A stretch of DNA of 64,000 bases from Sediminibacterium ginsengisoli (GTDB lineage: Bacteria > Bacteroidota > Bacteroidia > Chitinophagales > Chitinophagaceae). Location of the stretch: the NCBI RefSeq assembly GCF_900167075.1, contig NZ_FUWH01000007.1, forward strand, positions 124,001 to 188,000. Reading direction: 5' to 3'. The stretch's first letter is position 1. Each line of letters opens with the position of its first letter. The translations under genes were made by a program, and so were the position numbers. This document shows positions 8,066-16,469 of this stretch, one piece after another. The notes beneath the pieces were generated by a model. It was not told the origin of the DNA, ran no database searches, and saw only the letters and a program-made list of their open reading frames with translations.

Positions 8066-8843
8066 CCTGTGCTTCTTTTACAAATGTTGCAGATGACCTG
8101 AGCCTGTTGGCCAGGAATTGGAAATAAACGCTCCTGCGCTCTTCAGCAGTTTCGCCACCGGTATCGGACAGCAGCCAGTTCTCCGGGATCAATGCCACGA
8201 TATCGTGCAGCAATTCTTCTGTAATGAGCTGACGCATCAGCAGATCTGCTGTTTCGAGTTCACTGGCCTGTGGCAGCAGTACATGATCTTTTACCTGTAC
8301 AAACGGTTTTACGGATTGCGCTTCCCAGTTATTCCAGGAATGGTGAAAGTACAGCGAAGCACCATGATCGATCAGCCAGAGTTCGCGGTGCCACATCAGC
8401 ATATTGGTGTTGCGTGCCGTGCGGTCTACATTCGTAAGCAGACAATCGAGCCAGACAATCTTCGATGCCAGTAAAGGCTCTATAGTAGTAACTGCAGGAT
8501 CGTATGTGATGGATCCTGAAAGATAATGGAGCGCGAGGTTCAGACCTGTGCTTGCTTTCAGCAGATCCTGTATTTCTTCGTCGGGCTCGGTACGACCGAA
8601 AGCCTCATCCAGTTCTGCAAAAACGATCTCAGGTATTTTCAGTCCCGCAGCTCTGGCAATCTCCCCTCCGATCAGTTCTGCGATCAATGCCTTGACGCCC
8701 TGGCCCGCTCCCCTGAATTTCAGCACATAAAGGAATCCATCGTCGGCTTCTGCGATAGCGGGCAAAGAACCACCCTCGCGCAATGGCGCCTGGTAGCGGG
8801 TAACCCGAACGGTTCTGAGCTCCGGTTTTTTATGATTGATCAT
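8043..8843 (-). CDS. HipA-like (HipA_2) kinase
   Basis: 266 aa, shorter than classical HipA (about 440 aa). Kinase signatures look intact: an ATP-anchoring Lys42 in YVLKFRG, a catalytic loop TNVDRTARNTN (Asp140, Asn145), and a metal-binding Asp159 in LIDHG, in the DFG position. This supports an active Ser/Thr-type kinase of the HipA/PI3K-like superfamily. No HipB-type antitoxin precedes it; the downstream partner is DUF3037. A minus-strand hairpin at 8933-8957 insulates it from upstream, and its promoter must lie in 8844-8932. Possible roles are a stress or growth-control kinase; the substrate is unknown. Confidence 0.85.
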   Translation of the reverse strand: MINHKKPELRTVRVTRYQAPLREGGSLPAIAEADDGFLYVLKFRGAGQGVKALIAELIGGEIARAAGLKIPEIVFAELDEAFGRTEPDEEIQDLLKASTGLNLALHYLSGSITYDPAVTTIEPLLASKIVWLDCLLTNVDRTARNTNMLMWHRELWLIDHGASLYFHHSWNNWEAQSVKPFVQVKDHVLLPQASELETADLLMRQLITEELLHDIVALIPENWLLSDTGGETAEERRSVYFQFLANRLRSSATFVKEAQDARRALI

Positions 8844-9213
8844 GATAATAAATAAGATTTACTGTCGCCACGATAACGAAACATGAAACTAACGTAATTT
8901 TTTAAAAACTGCGAACGGACGAGGATCAAACAAAACCCCGGCCTGATGCCGGGGTTTATAGGGATGGGTTAGTAAGCATTGGGTTGTACTATAAAACGAA
9001 TCCGTACCTTTTTTATTGTGCAGTCTTTATTACAGCGGAAGCCTGCAGGCTGTTACAGCTTCCGGATAATACATTATCCAATGATATTGAGTATTTTAAA
9101 TCCCGGATACTATGAATTACAGCTTCGGAAAAATGAGGTTATTATCAAAAAAAATCCCGAAGGCTGTGATTTCTGTGCTGTTGCTGCGAATAATATATAA
9201 ACAATTGCCAGAC
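8844..9213. other. Intergenic region with minus-strand hairpin and a possible gene remnant
   Basis: A perfect 10-bp stem (AAACCCCGGC/GCCGGGGTTT, 8933-8957) is followed on the minus strand by TTTTGTTTG, so it looks like a terminator for leftward transcription. Just before it on that strand an open frame ends at TAA (8971-8969) and reads VRIRFIVQPNAY before the stop. It can be followed back only about 27 codons to an in-frame stop and has no start codon. This looks like the 3' tail of a lost gene, or a short peptide with an unusual start. The right part should hold the sigma-factor promoter. Confidence 0.45.
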
Positions 9214-9717
9214 ATGATCTCTTCCGACCTATTTCTCAGCGTGGTAGAAGCTCACAAGGGCATTATCTACAAGATAGCTCATTCGTACTGCTCCGACCCG
9301 GAAGACAGGAAAGACCTTGTACAGGAGATCATTGTGCAACTCTGGCGGTCTTTGCACAGGTATAATGACCAGTATAAATATTCAACCTGGATATACCGGG
9401 TTTCTTTAAATACTGCCATCTCTTTCTACAGGAAGCAGTCGCACCATAAAAAGATCGTGTCGGATCTGCCGGCAGGTATATTATATGAAACACCGTTAGC
9501 CGGCACCGGTCCGGAACAAAATGATCTTGATCTGCTGCAACAGTTCATTGCAGACTTAAGAGAATTCGACAAGGCATTGATGCTGCTTTATCTCGAGGAG
9601 AAAAGCCATAAAGAAATGGCATCCATTATGGGCATTTCCGAGACCAATGTCGCAACCAGAATAGGGCGGATCAAACAGCAACTGAAACAAAATTTCGCCA
9701 TCGTTAAAGACAGATAA
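9214..9717 (+). CDS. ECF-type RNA polymerase sigma factor
   Basis: 167 aa from ATG 9214; a longer frame begins at 9112 but its added residues do not fit the family. Sigma region 2 spans about 10-80 (DRKDLVQEIIVQLW, then YKYSTWIYRVSLNTAISFYR) and region 4 about 115-160 (EKSHKEMASIMGISETNVATRIGRIKQQL, shown here as its helix-turn-helix core ISETNVATRIGRIK). It is followed after 1 nt by a membrane protein gene. Such pairs are frequent in Chitinophagaceae and the membrane partner may restrain the sigma factor. The regulon is unknown. Confidence 0.92.
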   Translation: MISSDLFLSVVEAHKGIIYKIAHSYCSDPEDRKDLVQEIIVQLWRSLHRYNDQYKYSTWIYRVSLNTAISFYRKQSHHKKIVSDLPAGILYETPLAGTGPEQNDLDLLQQFIADLREFDKALMLLYLEEKSHKEMASIMGISETNVATRIGRIKQQLKQNFAIVKDR

Positions 9718-9718
9718 T

Positions 9719-10363
9719 ATGGAAGACAAAGAGCTTATGCAGTTATGGAAAACCTATGATGCACGCTTACTGCAAAACCTGGTATTCAACCAGCAGCAGG
9801 CAGCAGATATTGCGCAGCTAAAAGTGCAATCGCTGCTCTCATCCATGAAACCAGTAAAACTGTTTGCACTGGTTACAGGTATTGCCTGGGTGGGATTTGT
9901 GGATGTGATCATCATCACCAGCTACACGTATGCATCCTGGTATTTCATCATCTCTGCGCTGATCCAGGTGATCCTTACCAAGATTGCCATTGGCGTGTAT
10001 CTCTATCAGCTTGTTCTTATCTACAAGACAGATATCAGTGCATCGGTTCTGCAGACACAGGAAAAACTGGCCCGCCTCAGGTCTTCAACCTTATGGATCA
10101 CGCGGTTGCTTTTTCTGCAGTTGCCGGTATGGACTACCTTTTACATCACACAGGATATGATCAGCAGGAACAGCCTGTTATTTTATAGCGTCCAGGTTCC
10201 CATCACACTTCTTTTTTCAGCAGCAGCCATCTGGCTCTTCATTAATATCCGTTACAGCAACAGGTACAGGAAATGGTTCCGCTTGATTTTTTCAGGAGCT
10301 GAATGGGATCCTGTTATGAAATCGATGGAATTACTGGAACAGGCAGACGATTTCAGGAGGTAA
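9719..10363 (+). CDS. Multi-pass membrane protein, putative partner of the ECF sigma factor
   Basis: 214 aa. The N-terminal 45 residues are cytoplasmic and helical (ELMQLWKTYDARLLQN). Four likely membrane helices follow, near residues 48-68, 75-97, 128-148 and 153-175, then a basic C-terminal tail. Separated from the sigma gene by one base and ended by a strong hairpin, so the two form an operon. It lacks a recognisable zinc anti-sigma motif (HxxxCxxC), so an anti-sigma role is inferred from context only. Confidence 0.75.
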   Translation: MEDKELMQLWKTYDARLLQNLVFNQQQAADIAQLKVQSLLSSMKPVKLFALVTGIAWVGFVDVIIITSYTYASWYFIISALIQVILTKIAIGVYLYQLVLIYKTDISASVLQTQEKLARLRSSTLWITRLLFLQLPVWTTFYITQDMISRNSLLFYSVQVPITLLFSAAAIWLFINIRYSNRYRKWFRLIFSGAEWDPVMKSMELLEQADDFRR

Positions 10364-10374
10364 TGTTAAAAATA

Positions 10375-10414
10375 AACTTTTGGAAAGTTTCAGAACTTTC
10401 CAAAAGTTGTTTTT
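10375..10414 (+). terminator. Terminator of the sigma factor operon
   Basis: Perfect 15-bp inverted repeat AACTTTTGGAAAGTT/AACTTTCCAAAAGTT (10375-10389 and 10394-10408) with a TCAG loop, followed by GTTTTTC. It lies 11 nt after the stop of the membrane protein gene. Confidence 0.88.
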
Positions 10415-10435
10415 CTTGGCAAATCGGATTATTTA

Positions 10436-10471
10436 TTCTACAATTGTAGAACTTAATTACAAAATGTAGAA
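10436..10471. promoter_or_regulatory. BlaI/CopY-like palindromic operator upstream of the thioredoxin gene
   Basis: TTCTACAATTGTAGAA (10436-10451) is a perfect 16-bp palindrome containing TACA-N2-TGTA, the core of BlaI/MecI/CopY operators. A second, imperfect site TTACAAAATGTAGAA (10457-10471) has a 3-nt centre. The gene starts 3 nt further on, so both sites overlap the expected promoter and start. The repressor gene is not in this window. Confidence 0.6.
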
Positions 10472-10474
10472 CAA

Positions 10475-11863
10475 ATGAAACGTATAGCCGCCCTATTACT
10501 TGTATTGCTGTTATTGCAATTTCGCCCGGAAGCGCAGGAGATGCAGCTGACAACGATTACAAACCATGCCGATGAAAATTTCTATTTTTATTACCATGAC
10601 TCTGTTGCAATGGGCAGGCCTGTGGTTCTCCATAAAGGGCAGACCAGACTTGCCCTCACCTCCCCGGTTCTGTTACTGCATGCCAACCAGGACCAGATCC
10701 CTTATTATGTATATCCGGGCGAAAAATTGTATGTTGAAAAAGATAAGGAGAACAGGGCTGTTTTCTCTGTGAAAGATGACCCTGTCCGCAGTAATGAACT
10801 GTTACTTTTTAAGGACATGGTAGCACAGACCGGTAAGATCTATGATGGCGGCAGGCCTGAATTTTACCAGAAGAAAGTGCGTACTGCGGATTCTGTTCAG
10901 CTTTTTATACAGACCATTAAACGTAAAGAAAAAAGCAGGCTTGATTTTATTGAATCCTTCCGGATGCAGCATTCAATCAGTCAGTCGTTTTATAAAATTG
11001 CCATTCAGGTTGTACAATGTACGGCAGTTAAGGATCTTTTGCTGCTTTACCGGAATAACATCGAACTGCTGAAGCGTGACAAGTTGTTTGAAAGTTACGT
11101 GAATGAATGTATCGCTTCGCTCGAAAAGATTGGTTATGCGCCGAATATCTTTTACCTCCATGCCGCTATGCAATCGCTCAGCATTCATTTTGACCAGGTG
11201 GTTCCGCTGGATATTACCGATACAAATGATTTTGCAAGGAAATATGCATTTGCCCAAACCAGGTTCTCAGGTACCATGCGCGACTTTTTACTGGCGACTT
11301 GCCTGTTCCGGGTCTTATCACCCAAATTCAATAATGTTCAGAAGTCAGTAGCAGATTTTAACCAGCACGTAAAAGATAACGGTTATCGTAACATCATACG
11401 TGACAAAGCTGTATCCATTCTTAAACCAGTAAGGCCGGCGGGAACAGGAGAAATGGCAATAACAAATGGCAGCTCAACTACGCTCAGCGCTTTTTTTGAA
11501 GCTAATAAAGGGAAACTGATCCTGCTCGATTTCTGGGCCAGCTGGTGCGCACCCTGCCGTTCGGAAATGCCTGCTTCAAAAAAAATCCAGGCACAGTTCA
11601 GCAATAAGCAGATCGTGTTTGCCTATATTTCTATCGATCAGAACAAAAAAGACTGGTTACGTGCTGCTGCGGAAGAAGAACTGCATTCGTACCCGGCTTC
11701 TTTTCTTCTTGAAAATGCCGATACCAACAGTTTTGTCAAAGCGAATAAAATCACTACCATTCCGCGTTATATCCTGATCGGGAAAGATGGTAAGATCATT
11801 GCAGGTGATGCACCAAGGCCGTCAGAACCAGACCTGGTAACATTGATCAAAAAACATTTATAA
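10475..11863 (+). CDS. TlpA/ResA-type thioredoxin-fold protein
   Basis: 462 aa, periplasmic. Signal peptide 1-20 (MKRIAALLLVLLLLQFRPEA). The first 300 residues form an N-terminal domain as in the long Bacteroidota TlpA proteins. The thioredoxin domain covers about 330-462, with LLDFWASWCAPCRSEMP; the redox pair is Cys358 and Cys361. The cis-Pro region is TTIPRYIL near 430. These proteins reduce periplasmic disulfides; the specific client is unknown. It is monocistronic: a terminator precedes it and another follows. The BlaI-like palindrome in front suggests control by a BlaI/BlaR-type pair, which in this phylum often accompanies TlpA genes. Confidence 0.92.
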   Translation: MKRIAALLLVLLLLQFRPEAQEMQLTTITNHADENFYFYYHDSVAMGRPVVLHKGQTRLALTSPVLLLHANQDQIPYYVYPGEKLYVEKDKENRAVFSVKDDPVRSNELLLFKDMVAQTGKIYDGGRPEFYQKKVRTADSVQLFIQTIKRKEKSRLDFIESFRMQHSISQSFYKIAIQVVQCTAVKDLLLLYRNNIELLKRDKLFESYVNECIASLEKIGYAPNIFYLHAAMQSLSIHFDQVVPLDITDTNDFARKYAFAQTRFSGTMRDFLLATCLFRVLSPKFNNVQKSVADFNQHVKDNGYRNIIRDKAVSILKPVRPAGTGEMAITNGSSTTLSAFFEANKGKLILLDFWASWCAPCRSEMPASKKIQAQFSNKQIVFAYISIDQNKKDWLRAAAEEELHSYPASFLLENADTNSFVKANKITTIPRYILIGKDGKIIAGDAPRPSEPDLVTLIKKHL

Positions 11864-11865
11864 AG

Positions 11866-11897
11866 AACAGGCCGGGTGATTACCCGGCCTGTTTTCT
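11866..11897 (+). terminator. Terminator of the thioredoxin gene
   Basis: Perfect 12-bp stem AACAGGCCGGGT/ACCCGGCCTGTT (11866-11877 and 11882-11893) with a GATT loop, followed by TTCTTTT. Confidence 0.92.
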
Positions 11898-11982
11898 TTT
11901 AGGCAAAACATGTGTAATACCATATGAGTAAGTAGTTCCACCGCACGCGTTGACCTTCATACGCATGTGTTACCTGCGGTGT

Positions 11983-12012
11983 AAGAAGCTCCACAGCAAT
12001 AGCTTCTTTTTT
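11983..12012 (+). terminator. Second terminator-like hairpin before the glycosyltransferase
   Basis: AAGAAGCT/AGCTTCTT (11983-11990 and 12001-12008) with a 10-nt loop, followed by TTTT. No gene is seen between the previous terminator and this one, so it is either a backup terminator, an attenuator, or the end of a short RNA. Confidence 0.45.
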
Positions 12013-12079
12013 ACAGGCATAAGAATGTAAGTGATCTAATCCTATTCTTTCATTTTCGTTTAACCCGAAAAATCATCCT

Positions 12080-13207
12080 ATGAACCTGATCTGTTTTTCG
12101 CATTTGCGATGGGGCTTTGTATACCAGCGTCCGCAGCATGTGCTGACACGCCTGGCAAAGAAATTCACTGTTTATTTTGTGGAAGAGCCTGTGTTTAATG
12201 CGCCAATGGACAAAATGCTGATAGAAACCGGAAGCGATAACCTTTATATCGCTGTGCCTCATTTACAGGGGGATCCCTGCAATGATACCGCACAGAGAAC
12301 GGCGGCTTTGTTAAAAAGCATGCTGCACGAGTACTGTATTAACGATTATTTCTTCTGGTATTATACCCCTATGGCGTTGAAATTTACGCGCGACTTCCAT
12401 CCCCAGCTGACTGTTTACGATTGCATGGATGAACTCAGTGCTTTCCGTTATGCACCTGCCGAGTTGCAGGAACTGGAAGCTGAACTGTTCCGTAAAGCCG
12501 ACCTGGTCTTTACGGGCGGCCAGAGTCTCTATGAGGCCAAGAAGGACAAACATGCGAACATACATCCTTTCCCCAGCAGTATTGATAAAGCACACTTTGC
12601 AAAGGCACGTCAAAAAAATGCAGAGCCCGAAGATCAGCAGGATATCCCGCATCCGCGGATCGGCTTCTTTGGTGTGATAGATGAACGTTTTGACTGCGAC
12701 CTGATCAGCAAAGTAGCATTTGCAAGACCAGACTGGCACTTTGTATTCCTCGGGCCTGTAGTGAAAGTACAGGAATGCGACCTGCCACAGGCTGCGAATA
12801 TCCACTACCTGGGTATTAAATCGTACGATGTACTGCCGCAATATATTTCCGGGTGGGATATAGCGATCATTCCATTTGCGCTGAACGAATCGACGCAGTT
12901 TATCAGCCCTACCAAAACACCGGAATACCTTGCAGCCGGCAAACCTGTTATTTCAACCCCGATCCGGGATGTGGTACAGCCTTACGGCACACGACAGCTC
13001 GTACATATCGCTCATTCGGCAACCGAATTTGTTGAAGCTGTTGAAGAAGAAATAGCCACAAAAGATAAAAGAAACTGGTTAAAGGAAGTGGATACGTTTT
13101 TAGCCGACCATTCATGGGACAAAACCTGTGCTGAAATGGCCGCACACATCAGGACCATTTCCGCTTCGAACATTAAAAACAGAGCAAAGGAGGTGCAATA
13201 TGTTTGA
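12080..13207 (+). CDS. Glycosyltransferase (GT-B fold), first gene of a UDP-Galf-linked cassette
   Basis: 375 aa, no signal peptide, cytoplasmic. The N-terminus reads MNLICFSHLRWGFVYQRPQH, a start shared by GT1/GT4-like proteins. The C-terminal donor-binding half (about 200-350) contains NIHYLGIKSYDVLP and SPTKTPEYLAAGKPVIST, a typical GT4 nucleotide-sugar loop with a conserved Glu. The last 8 nt overlap the UDP-galactopyranose mutase gene, so the enzyme may well use UDP-galactofuranose as donor. That link comes from context only. Confidence 0.82.
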   Translation: MNLICFSHLRWGFVYQRPQHVLTRLAKKFTVYFVEEPVFNAPMDKMLIETGSDNLYIAVPHLQGDPCNDTAQRTAALLKSMLHEYCINDYFFWYYTPMALKFTRDFHPQLTVYDCMDELSAFRYAPAELQELEAELFRKADLVFTGGQSLYEAKKDKHANIHPFPSSIDKAHFAKARQKNAEPEDQQDIPHPRIGFFGVIDERFDCDLISKVAFARPDWHFVFLGPVVKVQECDLPQAANIHYLGIKSYDVLPQYISGWDIAIIPFALNESTQFISPTKTPEYLAAGKPVISTPIRDVVQPYGTRQLVHIAHSATEFVEAVEEEIATKDKRNWLKEVDTFLADHSWDKTCAEMAAHIRTISASNIKNRAKEVQYV

Positions 13208-14345
13208 TTATCTCATCGTAGGCGCCGGTTTCGCCGGCAGCGTAATGGCAGAGCGATTAGCTACTGTTGCAAATAAAAAGGTATTGATCATAGACAAACG
13301 TGATCATATCGGCGGAAATACGTATGATTATTATAATCACGACGGTATCCTGGTACACAAATATGGTCCGCATATTTTTCATACCAATTCCAAAGAAGTC
13401 TTCGATTATCTCGGACAATTCACACAATGGCGTCCTTACGAACATCGTGTGCTGGGGAGTGTGGATGGTCAGCTGGTTCCGATCCCTATCAACCTTGATA
13501 CGATCAACAAGCTCTACGGGATGAATCTCTGCTCAGATGAAGTAGAAGCTTTCCTCGCATCCAAAGCCGTAAAGCTGGGCCAGATCCGTACTTCAGAAGA
13601 TGTGGTGCTGAGTAAGGTGGGAAAAGAATTGTATGAAAAATTCTTCCGCTCCTATACGCGTAAGCAATGGGGTATTGATCCTTCTGAACTTGATGCTTCT
13701 GTTACTGCAAGGATCCCGACAAGGACCAACCGGGACAACAGGTATTTTACAGATACCTACCAGGCCATGCCGTTGCACGGTTATACGGAAATGTTCCGCA
13801 AAATGTTGTCGCATCCGAATATCAAAATAATGCTGAATGCAGATTATAAGGAAATCACATCAATGGTTGCCTATAAGGAATTGATCTTCACAGGGCCAAT
13901 CGACAGCTATTTCGATTACTGCTACGGAAAACTTCCTTACCGTTCCATCGATTTCAAATTTGAAACCTATGACCAGGAGCAGTTTCAGCCAACGGGAACG
14001 GTTAACTATCCCAATGAACATCCTTATACAAGAATAACAGAGTTCAAATATCTCACAGGTCAGAAACATTCCAAAACATCGGTTGTATACGAATATCCGA
14101 CCGAGCATGGCGATCCTTACTATCCCATTCCGCGACCGGAGAATGCAGAGATCTATAAAAAATACCAGCTGCTTGCAGCCACACAGGCGAAAGTGCATTT
14201 TACAGGGCGTCTTGGAACGTACCGTTATTACAACATGGACCAGGTAGTGGCGCAATCGCTGACGCTTTTTAAAAAGCTGATAGCGGAACACTCACCAGAA
14301 ATACATCTCAATGGGCATAGAAAAACAACATCCATCACTTCCTGA
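13200..14345 (+). CDS. glf: UDP-galactopyranose mutase
   Basis: Flavoenzyme converting UDP-galactopyranose to UDP-galactofuranose. 381 aa from ATG 13200, the usual length. The FAD-binding Rossmann motif is YLIVGAGFAGSVMAERLA (residues 4-21), followed by IIDKRDHIGGNTYDYYN. Substrate-binding and C-terminal signatures include KYGPHIFHTN, YTRKQWG, and RIPTRTNRDNRYFTDTYQ, with the active-site arginines. The start is preceded by AAAGGAGGT (13186-13194), a full-strength Shine-Dalgarno that is uncommon in this phylum and lies inside the upstream gene. It overlaps the previous gene by 8 nt and the next by 35 nt. Assignment is firm; it implies galactofuranose in a surface or small-molecule glycan. Confidence 0.96.
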   Translation: MFDYLIVGAGFAGSVMAERLATVANKKVLIIDKRDHIGGNTYDYYNHDGILVHKYGPHIFHTNSKEVFDYLGQFTQWRPYEHRVLGSVDGQLVPIPINLDTINKLYGMNLCSDEVEAFLASKAVKLGQIRTSEDVVLSKVGKELYEKFFRSYTRKQWGIDPSELDASVTARIPTRTNRDNRYFTDTYQAMPLHGYTEMFRKMLSHPNIKIMLNADYKEITSMVAYKELIFTGPIDSYFDYCYGKLPYRSIDFKFETYDQEQFQPTGTVNYPNEHPYTRITEFKYLTGQKHSKTSVVYEYPTEHGDPYYPIPRPENAEIYKKYQLLAATQAKVHFTGRLGTYRYYNMDQVVAQSLTLFKKLIAEHSPEIHLNGHRKTTSITS

Positions 14346-16458
14346 AATCTGGGGCGGTATTGAATGCAGCATTAACCGTGTTGGTGATCATTATTCGGAC
14401 CAATTCATGGATATGGGCTGTTACAACGGTACAGATTATATAAACGCAATCGCGGATACAGGTATCTGTGCTTTGCGTTTTCCCCTGCTATGGGAAAAGC
14501 ATCAGCCGCATAAGAACAGCAGGATCGACTGGACCTGGGCAAAACAACAGCTGGAAATATTAAGGACCAGGGAGATCATTCCTATAGCCGGACTGGTGCA
14601 TCATGGAAGCGGTCCGGCATTTACGGCACTTAACCGTGATGATTTTGCTCCAGGTCTTGCGGCCTATGCAAAACAAACGGCTGAAGCATTTCCATGGATC
14701 GAATATTACACACCTGTTAACGAACCGCTTACTACAGCCAGGTTCAGCGGGCTATACGGGTTGTGGTATCCGCACAAAAATAATGCTGCAGACTTCCTGC
14801 GGATGCTGATCAATCAATTAAAAGGTGTGGTTTTTGCGATGAAAGAGATCAGGAAGGTCAACCCGCTGGCAAAGCTGGTGCAGACAGAAGATCTCGCGAA
14901 AGCGCACAGTACAAAGCTTCTTATCTATCAACGTAACTTCGAGAACCATCGCCGCTGGCTGACATTCGATCTGTTATGCGGGAAGGTAACAAAACAACAT
15001 CCGCTCTGGCAATATATTATTGAAAATGGGATTGAAGAGAAAACACTTATTTTCTTCCTGGAAAATCCCTGCCCGCCGGATATAATGGGATTGAACTATT
15101 ATGTTACTTCCGAACGTTTTCTGGATGAGAAAATAGAGAAATACCCGGTTCACACACATGGCGGGAATGGCCGTCATACCTATGCAGATACAGAAGCTGT
15201 ACGTGTAAACCGTTGTACGGGGCTCCAGAAACTATTAGAGGAAACCTGGCAGCGATATCATATTCCCATCGCACTGACTGAAGTTCATATGGACTGCACA
15301 CGTGAAGAACAACTGCGCTGGTTCAACCAGGCATGTAATGCTTCAAAAGCAGCTATACGTAACGGTGCCGATATCCGTGCCGTTACTGCCTGGTCATTAC
15401 TGGGTGCTTATGACTGGAACAGCCTGCTTGTACACCGTCATAAACGTTATGAAACAGGGGCATTCGATCTCCGGAAAGGAAACCCAAGGCCCACAGCACT
15501 CGCAAGAATGGTCAGTAAGCTTTCCGCCAACAGCACTTATGACCATCCCTTATTGCCGGGGAAAGGCTGGTGGGATAAAGCAAGGGCTACAAAAACACAG
15601 AACATTCCTATTCTGCAATCATCACCGTTGCTGATCACCAATCTCAATAACAGCCTGGGACAAGCACTTGTCCGCGCATGCAGGCAAAGGAATATTCCTT
15701 ATACGGGTTTAGGCAGGTCGCCGGTTAACAAAATTTTCAGTCGTGAAATTGAATCCGCGATCGATACATATCATCCATGGGCAGTCATTAATACCTGCGG
15801 CATCTGGGAAATTGATGAGGCGGAAAAAAATACAGATTCCTGTTTTCATATCAATGCAGAAATACCGGCACTGCTTGCCGAAAAATGCAGGCAGCATGGC
15901 TTACCCTTTCTTACTTTTTCATCGCATCATGTATTTGATGGTAATAAACAGGCACCGTATGTGGAAACTGATGAAGTAAGGCCGCTTAATACCTGCGGTA
16001 AAAGCAGAGCGGAAGGAGAACGGCTCGTTTCTTCTGTTTATACTGATGCACTGATCATACGTACAAGTCCTTTTTTTAGTCCCTGGGATGAAAAGCATTT
16101 TATACATGACATATCAGCCACGCTCCGGAAAGGTCAGTTATACATAGCAGCGGATGATATGATACTGTCCCCTACTTATATTCCTGATCTTATAAGAGCT
16201 GCGCTCGACATCCTGATAGATGAAGAAAAAGGGCTGTGGCATATCTGTAACAACGGGCATACCAGCTGGGCAGAGCTTGCCCGTGTTATTGCGCAGCGGC
16301 AACACTTGCCGGCATCCCTGGTACAGCCTAAGCCCGCTGCTGAAATGAACTGGGCCATACCGCAACCGCGGTACAGCGTGATGGAGAACAGTAAGGGCTT
16401 CACGCTTCCTTCGCTGGAAGAAGCTATTGATAAATATTTCCGTGAAAAAGCTGCTTAA
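14311..16458 (+). CDS. GH1-like glycosidase fused to a degenerate RmlD-like reductase domain
   Basis: 715 aa, cytoplasmic (no signal). Residues 1-420 are a GH1/clan GH-A barrel: LRFPLLWEK, acid/base Glu138 in YTPVNEP, LNYYVTSER, nucleophile Glu324 in ALTEVH, and WSLLGAYDWNS. Residues about 437-715 resemble dTDP-4-dehydrorhamnose reductase: VFDGNKQAPYVETDEVRPLN, RTSPFFSPW, and GLWHICNNGHTSWAELAR. The reductase half looks inactive: the GxxGxxG loop reads TNLNNSLG, and the YxxxK motif reads C562-G-K-S-R566. Gene overlap with glf (35 nt) shows tight coupling. It could be a transglycosidase or glycan-trimming enzyme with a sugar-binding pseudo-reductase; a true function is not known to me. Confidence 0.82.
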   Translation: MGIEKQHPSLPEIWGGIECSINRVGDHYSDQFMDMGCYNGTDYINAIADTGICALRFPLLWEKHQPHKNSRIDWTWAKQQLEILRTREIIPIAGLVHHGSGPAFTALNRDDFAPGLAAYAKQTAEAFPWIEYYTPVNEPLTTARFSGLYGLWYPHKNNAADFLRMLINQLKGVVFAMKEIRKVNPLAKLVQTEDLAKAHSTKLLIYQRNFENHRRWLTFDLLCGKVTKQHPLWQYIIENGIEEKTLIFFLENPCPPDIMGLNYYVTSERFLDEKIEKYPVHTHGGNGRHTYADTEAVRVNRCTGLQKLLEETWQRYHIPIALTEVHMDCTREEQLRWFNQACNASKAAIRNGADIRAVTAWSLLGAYDWNSLLVHRHKRYETGAFDLRKGNPRPTALARMVSKLSANSTYDHPLLPGKGWWDKARATKTQNIPILQSSPLLITNLNNSLGQALVRACRQRNIPYTGLGRSPVNKIFSREIESAIDTYHPWAVINTCGIWEIDEAEKNTDSCFHINAEIPALLAEKCRQHGLPFLTFSSHHVFDGNKQAPYVETDEVRPLNTCGKSRAEGERLVSSVYTDALIIRTSPFFSPWDEKHFIHDISATLRKGQLYIAADDMILSPTYIPDLIRAALDILIDEEKGLWHICNNGHTSWAELARVIAQRQHLPASLVQPKPAAEMNWAIPQPRYSVMENSKGFTLPSLEEAIDKYFREKAA

Positions 16459-16469
16459 TATCTTTTGTT

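Noticed and set aside
8979-9200. Plus-strand frame of 73 codons before the sigma factor
   Set aside because: No domain, and it overlaps the minus-strand tail and the sigma promoter region.
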